From assembly GCF_030272615.1 (NCBI RefSeq), contig NC_081408.1:335762793-335824792 (forward strand): 62,000 nucleotides of DNA, in the 5' to 3' direction. Both the position numbers and the translations under genes were made by a program. The stretch's first letter is position 1. Every line of letters begins with the position of its first letter. Shown here in pieces: positions 57,053-62,000 of the stretch. The stretch comes from Cryptomeria japonica. Its lineage: Eukaryota > Streptophyta > Pinopsida > Cupressales > Cupressaceae. The notes under the pieces were generated by a model. The model was not told the origin of the DNA and made no database searches. It saw only the letters and a program-made list of their open reading frames with translations.

Positions 57053-57427
57053 ATCTCCCCCTTTGGCATTGATGGCAGCACAAGATGGAAAAACCATCAA
57101 AGTGCCAAAATAGAAATGCCAAGTACAAAAGTCAACAATCTCCATTTCTCCCCCTGAGAGTAACATGTGTTTATTCAAAGATTTATTTTCAATACCAATC
57201 TCTCCTCAAAAGGATAATGCATTTTTCATATATCTTTCCCTAATGTTTTTCCATATATCTCTCCCCCTTTGACATCAAATGCCAAAGTCACAAAAAGTCA
57301 AGTTCATACAAAATACCAACCAAGTCAATATACCAACTACTCCCCTTGAGAAGTAGCTTCCTCATCAAATACCAGAATAAAAGATTTGTTCATTTAATTA
57401 TGTCGGTTGATGACAATCATCAACTGT
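57053..57427 (-). other. J 3' untranslated region and polypurine tract
   Basis: Reversed polypurine tract TCTCCCCCTTTGG at 57055-57067 next to the LTR; further CTCCCCC tracts near 57150, 57253 and 57341. No gene. Confidence 0.8.
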
Positions 57428-58252
57428 CTAAGTCTCTACCGGTGGAGGTAAGACTCCGAGCTGATCTTTGAGATACTCAAAAGTTTCCTTAAGCAAAGGT
57501 TTTGTAAAAATATCTGCAAGTTGTTCTTTAGTATTCACATAAACTAGTTTTATCTCCTTTTCTTCAACTTTTTCCCTTAGAAAATTTAGTTTGATAGAAA
57601 CATGTTTTGTTTTAGAATGTAATACTGGATTCTTAGATATATCAATTGCTGTAGTGTTATCACAATATATAGTAATAGGTTCCTTGCATTTTACCTTTAT
57701 GTCTTTCAACATTTGCTTAAGCCAAAGTACTTGTGTACAGTTTGTTACTGCTGCAACATATTCTGATTCTGCTGTTGATAGAGATGTACAACTCTATTTC
57801 TTACTTAACCAAGAAACTAATCTCTTTCTAAGAAAGAATGCTCCTCCAATGGTGCTTTTTCTATCATCCACATCTCCTACCCAGTTTGCATCTGTGTATG
57901 CATATAGATCAAAATTTTCATCTTTAGGATACCATAATCCAAGATTTGTTGTGCCTTGTAAGTACCGAAAAATCCTTTTTACTGTTGATTCATGATTTTC
58001 CCTAGGATTACTCTGAAATCTAGAAACTATACATACTGCATTCATAATATCAGGTCTAGTTTGTGTCAAATACGATAAACCTCCTATCATAGATTTGTAT
58101 CTGGTTGGATTAATAGGTGTAGATTCATCCCTTTGAGATAATTTGTCATTTGTAGTCATAGGTGTGCTTACTAGTTTAGAGTTCTCCATCCCAAATTTCT
58201 CGAGTAGCTCCTTCAAGTACTTAGATTGACTCAAAAATATACCTTTATCACT
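57428..58252 (-). pseudogene. pol: J RNase H and connection region
   Basis: All in the J gag-pol frame. SQSKYLKELLEKFGMENSK, RYKSMIGGLSYLTQTRPDIM, AYTDANWVGDVDDRKSTIGG (first Asp kept; second Asp of TDADW is Asn), TAG at 57792-57794 in place of the Gln of KKQS, SLSTAESEYVAA (Glu), YCDNTTAIDISKN (Asp), NTKEQLADIFTKPL, end PPPVET and stop. Confidence 0.93.
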
Positions 58253-59014
58253 CTATAAAATTTGCAATCCTAAAAAGAATTTTATTTCTCCAATCATAGA
58301 CATTTCAAATTCATGTTGCATTTTAAGAGAAAATTCTTTGTATAATCCATCTTCTCCTCCAAAGATTATATCATCAACAAATACTTCCATAATCAAGATG
58401 TCATCATTAGTTACTTTGTAATATAAATTGTTATCTGCATTTCCTTTAGTAAAACCAATCTTTAAAAGATACTTATCCAATCTTGCATACCAAGCTCTTG
58501 GAGCTTGTTTTAGTCCATACAGAGCTTTTCTTAATCTGCAAACCATATCATTGTCATCTATCAAAGAAAATCCATCAGGTTGTTCAATATAGACTTCCTC
58601 TTCAAGATCTCCATTCAAGAATGCACATTTAATATCCATTTGATAAACTTTGTAATCCTTGTGAGCTGCAAAGGCCAAAAATAATCTAACTGCCTCAATT
58701 CTGGCTACCGATGCAAAGGTTTCATTGTAATCAACTCCTTCTTTCTGAGAATATCCCTTACAAACTAGTCTTGCTTTATTTCTGACAACCTTACCATCTT
58801 CATTGAGTTTGTTTCTAAATACCCATTTGGTTCCAATTACATTTTTATTTTCAGGTTGGGGAACTAATGTCCAAGTATTATTTTTCTCAATTTTTCCTAA
58901 TTCTTCTTCCATAGCTTTAATCCAAAATTTATCTTCACATGCCTCATCGATAGATAATGGTTCAATTTGAGAAATAAGACATACCTCTTCATTAGCCAAT
59001 CTTCCTCTTGTCAT
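58253..59014 (-). pseudogene. pol: J reverse transcriptase
   Basis: 253 uninterrupted codons. [72 protein letters not shown] and active site [14 protein letters not shown] are all present. A TAG right after GLQIL (58253-58255, at a conserved Gln) separates it from RNase H. The RT itself has no visible damage. Confidence 0.95.
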
Positions 59015-59524
59015 GACTCCTTTAAATTTGCTTCTAATTATCTGATCTTCAGAATGATTCAGTCTTACATACTAGGGTGTCTTAGTCTGTTGTTGTTCTT
59101 CAATTACTGTGGAATCCTCTGATGATATCGGAGTAACTAGATCATCATTCTGTACCGGTGGATTTACTGTTGGTTCATTTGTCATAATTTTTGTTACCGG
59201 TTCAGAGTCTATATACCTTGAAGTTCCTCTAAATTGTTCATCAATCTTTACATTTGTACTTTCAACAATTTTCTGTAATCTTTTATTAAAACATCTATAA
59301 GCTTTACTCTTAGATGAATAACCAAGAAATATTCCTTCATCACTTCTAGGATCAAACTTGCCAATATACTCATCTCTTCTAATATAACATTTACTTCCAA
59401 AAATTCTGAAATACTTAAGAGTAGGAGTATTACCAAACCATAGTTCATGAGGGGTCTTACCGGTTTCACCTTTGATGTGAACTTTGTTGAATGTATAGAC
59501 AACAATGCTTACTGCCTCTCTCTA
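59015..59524 (-). pseudogene. pol: J integrase C-terminus and linker
   Basis: Same frame: KTPHELWFGNTPTLKYF, GSKCYIRRDEYIGKFDPRSD, FLGYSSKSKAYRC, then a Thr/Pro/Glu-rich linker and a TAG near 59072 before [15 protein letters not shown]. The TAG at 59522-59524 replaces the Trp of YWREAV. Confidence 0.88.
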
Positions 59525-60811
59525 GTACACATGTGGTAGATTTTCTTCTGATAACATACTTCTTGCTGCATCCAAAATAGTTATGTTCTTTCTTTCAACA
59601 ACTCCATTCTGTTGTGGTGTCCGAGGTGTTGATAACTGTCTTTTGATTCCATTTACTTCATAGAATGTATTAAAATCTCTAGATGTGAATTCTCCTCCTT
59701 GATCTGATCTTAAATATTTAATTTTCTTATCGGTTTCATTTTCAACCATTGCTTTGAATAGCTTGAACTTCCCAAGTGCTTCTGATTTTTCTTCGAGAAA
59801 AGTAACCCAAAACATTCTAGAATAATCATCAATAATTAGCATGAAATATCTATCACCTTGTAAGCTTTTAGTTCTAGCTGGACCACATAAATCAGTGTGA
59901 ATTAAATCAAGAGCATTATTGGATTTTTCTAGAATGCTTTTAAAACTAGCTCTAACCTGTTTTCCAAATTGACATTCCTTGCAAATTGTATTCTGAGGTT
60001 TCACAATTTTAGGTAGATCTCTAACTGCCTTAGAAGTACTAATTTTTACCATGAAATCAAAATTTACATGACATAGTCTTTTATACCATAGCCAACTTTC
60101 ATCTATATGTGCAATTAAGCATGCCTTTTCATTGTTATTCAAATGAAAGATATTACCTCTAGTCTGATTACTGGTTGCAATTTCCAAACTAGTTCTATTC
60201 ATGATTTTGCATTTTCCATTTTTAAATTGTAACTGAAAACCTTTCTCAACTAATTGACCAACACTTAAAAGATTATGTTTTAATCCTTTAACATAGTAGA
60301 CATTGTCAGTGTTATGTTTACCATCAAGAGATATTGAACCCTTACCTTTGATTGAATAGGCTTTGTCATCTCTGAATCTTACTAAACCTCCATTGTATTC
60401 TTGAAAGTTCAAGAATTTACCTTTGTCTCTAGTCATGTGATGTGAGCATCCCAAGTCAATAATCCATTCATCCTTTGATTCAACTTTAGCTGCTAGGGCT
60501 TGTTCTACCAGTTGAGCAATAGGTACTAGTTGATCTTCTATTATAGCAACAAAGACCCATCTGTTGTCTGTTGGATCCTCATCAGAATCATCAGTCACAC
60601 CTTCATCAGAAATGTAACAAGATTTATCTTTGTTTTTCTTAAATCTGTATCTCTGATATTTAGGATTAGGTTTGTATGTCCTTCTAGCTTCTTCTCTTAG
60701 TCTAGCATGTCTATCAGGGCATCTTAAAGCCATATGACCAATCTTATTGCAGTTGAAACATTTAAAGGGTGCTTTACCTTCATACTTACTTCTAATTGGA
60801 CCTTTTGGCAT
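59525..60811 (-). pseudogene. pol: J gag C-terminus, protease and integrase core
   Basis: 429 clean codons. Zinc knuckle CFNCNKIGHMALRC is complete. The protease motif reads IIDLGCSHHM (DSG to DLG), then RGKGSISLDG-like and LKHNLLSVGQL blocks. Integrase finger LWYKRLCHVNFD has Tyr for the first His; CKECQFGK is intact. The core triad is complete: IHTDLCG, RSDQGGEF, QNGVVERKN. Single-base changes therefore damage the protease motif and finger even where the frame is open. Confidence 0.94.
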
Positions 60812-61582
60812 TTTTCTTGCAAATAGTGCTTCAAGTTCTTCAAGCTCTTCATTCTCCTTCCTGGTTTCTTCAAGTTCTCTTGCATAAAAGGCTCTCTAGT
60901 CTGATTTGTCAAAAGATGGAGCAGATGATGTTGATTCTTTGAAGGCCAAATCAGTTTTTATAGTAGCAACAAGACCAAATTCCTCAATTTCAAAAGCTGA
61001 AAGTTTTCCTATCAATGTATCCCTAGTTACTGATGTATTAGGCATTATTCTCAACTCATTTATAGCAGTAACCTTAATTTTATATGCTGATAGAAGACCT
61101 CTTAATATTTTTGAAACAATCTCATCTTCACTCAAGGTTCCTCCACAACATTTGACACCCAAAACAATTTCATTTACTCTTTCCATAAAAGCAGAAATCC
61201 TTTCATCTTCTTCCATTTTCAGATGTTCATACCTGACTCAGAAGCTTTCAAGTTTTACAATTTTGACTATGGAATCCCCTTCATTCAGTGTTTCCAAATG
61301 ATCCCAAATAGCTTTTGCAGTGGATCTATCTGATAATCCCATGATTTGTTGATTTGATAATGCGCTCAAAAGTGCTTTTGTTTCTTTGCAATCATTTTCT
61401 TCATCTTTAGCTAAAGTAATGGGAGCAGTTTGACCATCTACAATAGTAGTATAACCATTCTTAGTGACTTCCTAGATGTCTTTACCAATGCAATTCAGAT
61501 GTGTCTCCATTCTAATTTTTCATATCCCATAGTTGGTTCCATCAAGTTTAGGACTATTCTTTCTGAAATAGTTAGTAGACAT
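60812..61582 (-). pseudogene. gag: J gag
   Basis: ATG at 61582: MSTNYFRKNSPKLDGTNYGI, then TGA for Trp. Two more stops lie before 61216 (after GKDI and LESF) and one at 60896-60898. Blocks: LLSALSNQQIMGLSDRSTAK, IWDHLETLNEGDSIVKI, EDERISAFMERVNEIVLG, ILRGLLSAYKIKVTAINEL. This start is chosen because it lies 43 bp downstream of the primer site and opens the family motif. Confidence 0.92.
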
Positions 61583-61625
61583 TGGATCTCCTCAAGTTGT
61601 TAAACTTCTACAAAAGGAGGACAAG

Positions 61626-61637
61626 GCTCTGATACCA
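61626..61637 (-). promoter_or_regulatory. Primer binding site of J
   Basis: GCTCTGATACCA, exact reverse complement of the iMet site, two bases from the LTR. Confidence 0.95.
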
Positions 61638-61639
61638 AT

Positions 61640-62000
61640 TGTAGGTCCTAGAGACAACTGAGAGGGGGGGGTGAATCAGTTGTCAAATAAATTCAAACCA
61701 AAATCTTATTAACCAACTTAATGCTTAATACTGGTAAGACAGTTAAGTATGTCGGTAAATAGTGTTAATAGAAAATTTCTATACCGGTAAGAATTAATGC
61801 ATGAAACATAAGCACAAAGTCATCCACAACACATGACACCAATATTTGTATGTGGAAACCCTATAAGGGAAAAAACCATGGTGGGAAACCTTACCCATAA
61901 TCAGATGATACTGCTGTAGATAGTAAGTGTACAAAGAGGGGTCTGCACATGCAGAAAGGCCAACAGCCTAGAGCTCACTGCTCAATCACAAATGGGAGTC
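61640..62000 (-). repeat. 5' LTR of element J (cut by window end)
   Basis: First 361 bp on this side, matching 56002 onward with few differences; shorter G run (GAGGGGGGGGTGAATCAG). Confidence 0.95.

Larger units (their letters stand above)
56002..62000 (-). mobile_element. Element J: young, nearly intact Ty1/copia retrotransposon
   Basis: 3' LTR 56002-57052, polypurine tract, a single-frame gag-pol 57428-61582, primer site and the first 361 bp of the 5' LTR to the window end. ATGAA (55997-56001) is the left flank; the right flank is outside. The visible parts of both LTRs are almost the same, including all motifs. It is inserted in Y. Confidence 0.96.

Overview
The window looks like repeat-filled intergenic DNA from a large plant nuclear genome. 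I see no host gene, tRNA, rRNA or CRISPR array. Almost every base belongs to LTR retrotransposons: mostly Ty1/copia, one long Ty3/gypsy element, and some elements without pol. All coding regions carry stops or frameshifts, and several are split by later insertions. The AT-rich sequence, tRNA-iMet primer sites, ~0.8-1.5 kb LTRs and C-to-T type stops fit a conifer or other gymnosperm, but the species is my inference only.

Layout, left to right. 1-780: family-A LTR cut by the window edge. 781-2310: element F, a copia-like gag/protease remnant with an unexplained C-terminal extension. 2311-12057: element E, a + strand copia element broken by solo LTRs S1 (4313-5584) and S2 (8485-9902). 12058-36886: element C, a + strand gypsy element split by element B (12896-23888), which is itself split by element A (16478-22152), and separately by the - strand copia element D (27779-35306). 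36887-37805: solo LTR S3. 37816 to about 49599: element H, a - strand copia element split by the + strand copia element I (40926-48488). 49600-51762: 3' end of element G (- strand). 51763-53071: LTR-like stretch X with a GC-rich hairpin cluster. 53072-56001: element Y, an LTR, candidate primer site and leader with 22-bp repeats. 56002-62000: element J, a young - strand copia element running off the window.

Insertion boundaries were fixed by matching 5-bp target-site duplications: TCATG (A), TATTT (B), TACCC (D), CCTCT (I), ATATG (S1) and TCAAG (S2). For A, B, D and S1 the interrupted reading frame or protein family resumes on the far side. The order of events is therefore readable: C is older than B, B older than A; C older than D; E older than S1 and S2; H older than I.

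The most interesting item is element A. It has paired LTRs, a primer site, a polypurine tract and an exact target duplication, but no protease, integrase or reverse transcriptase. It encodes a coiled-coil protein with a row of CCHC zinc knuckles and a second long protein I cannot assign with confidence. Also notable are gypsy element C, with an RNase H-like domain before its reverse transcriptase, and a sequence module shared by nearly all the otherwise different copia-type LTRs here. I ran no alignment or search; family names are from memory of conserved motifs.
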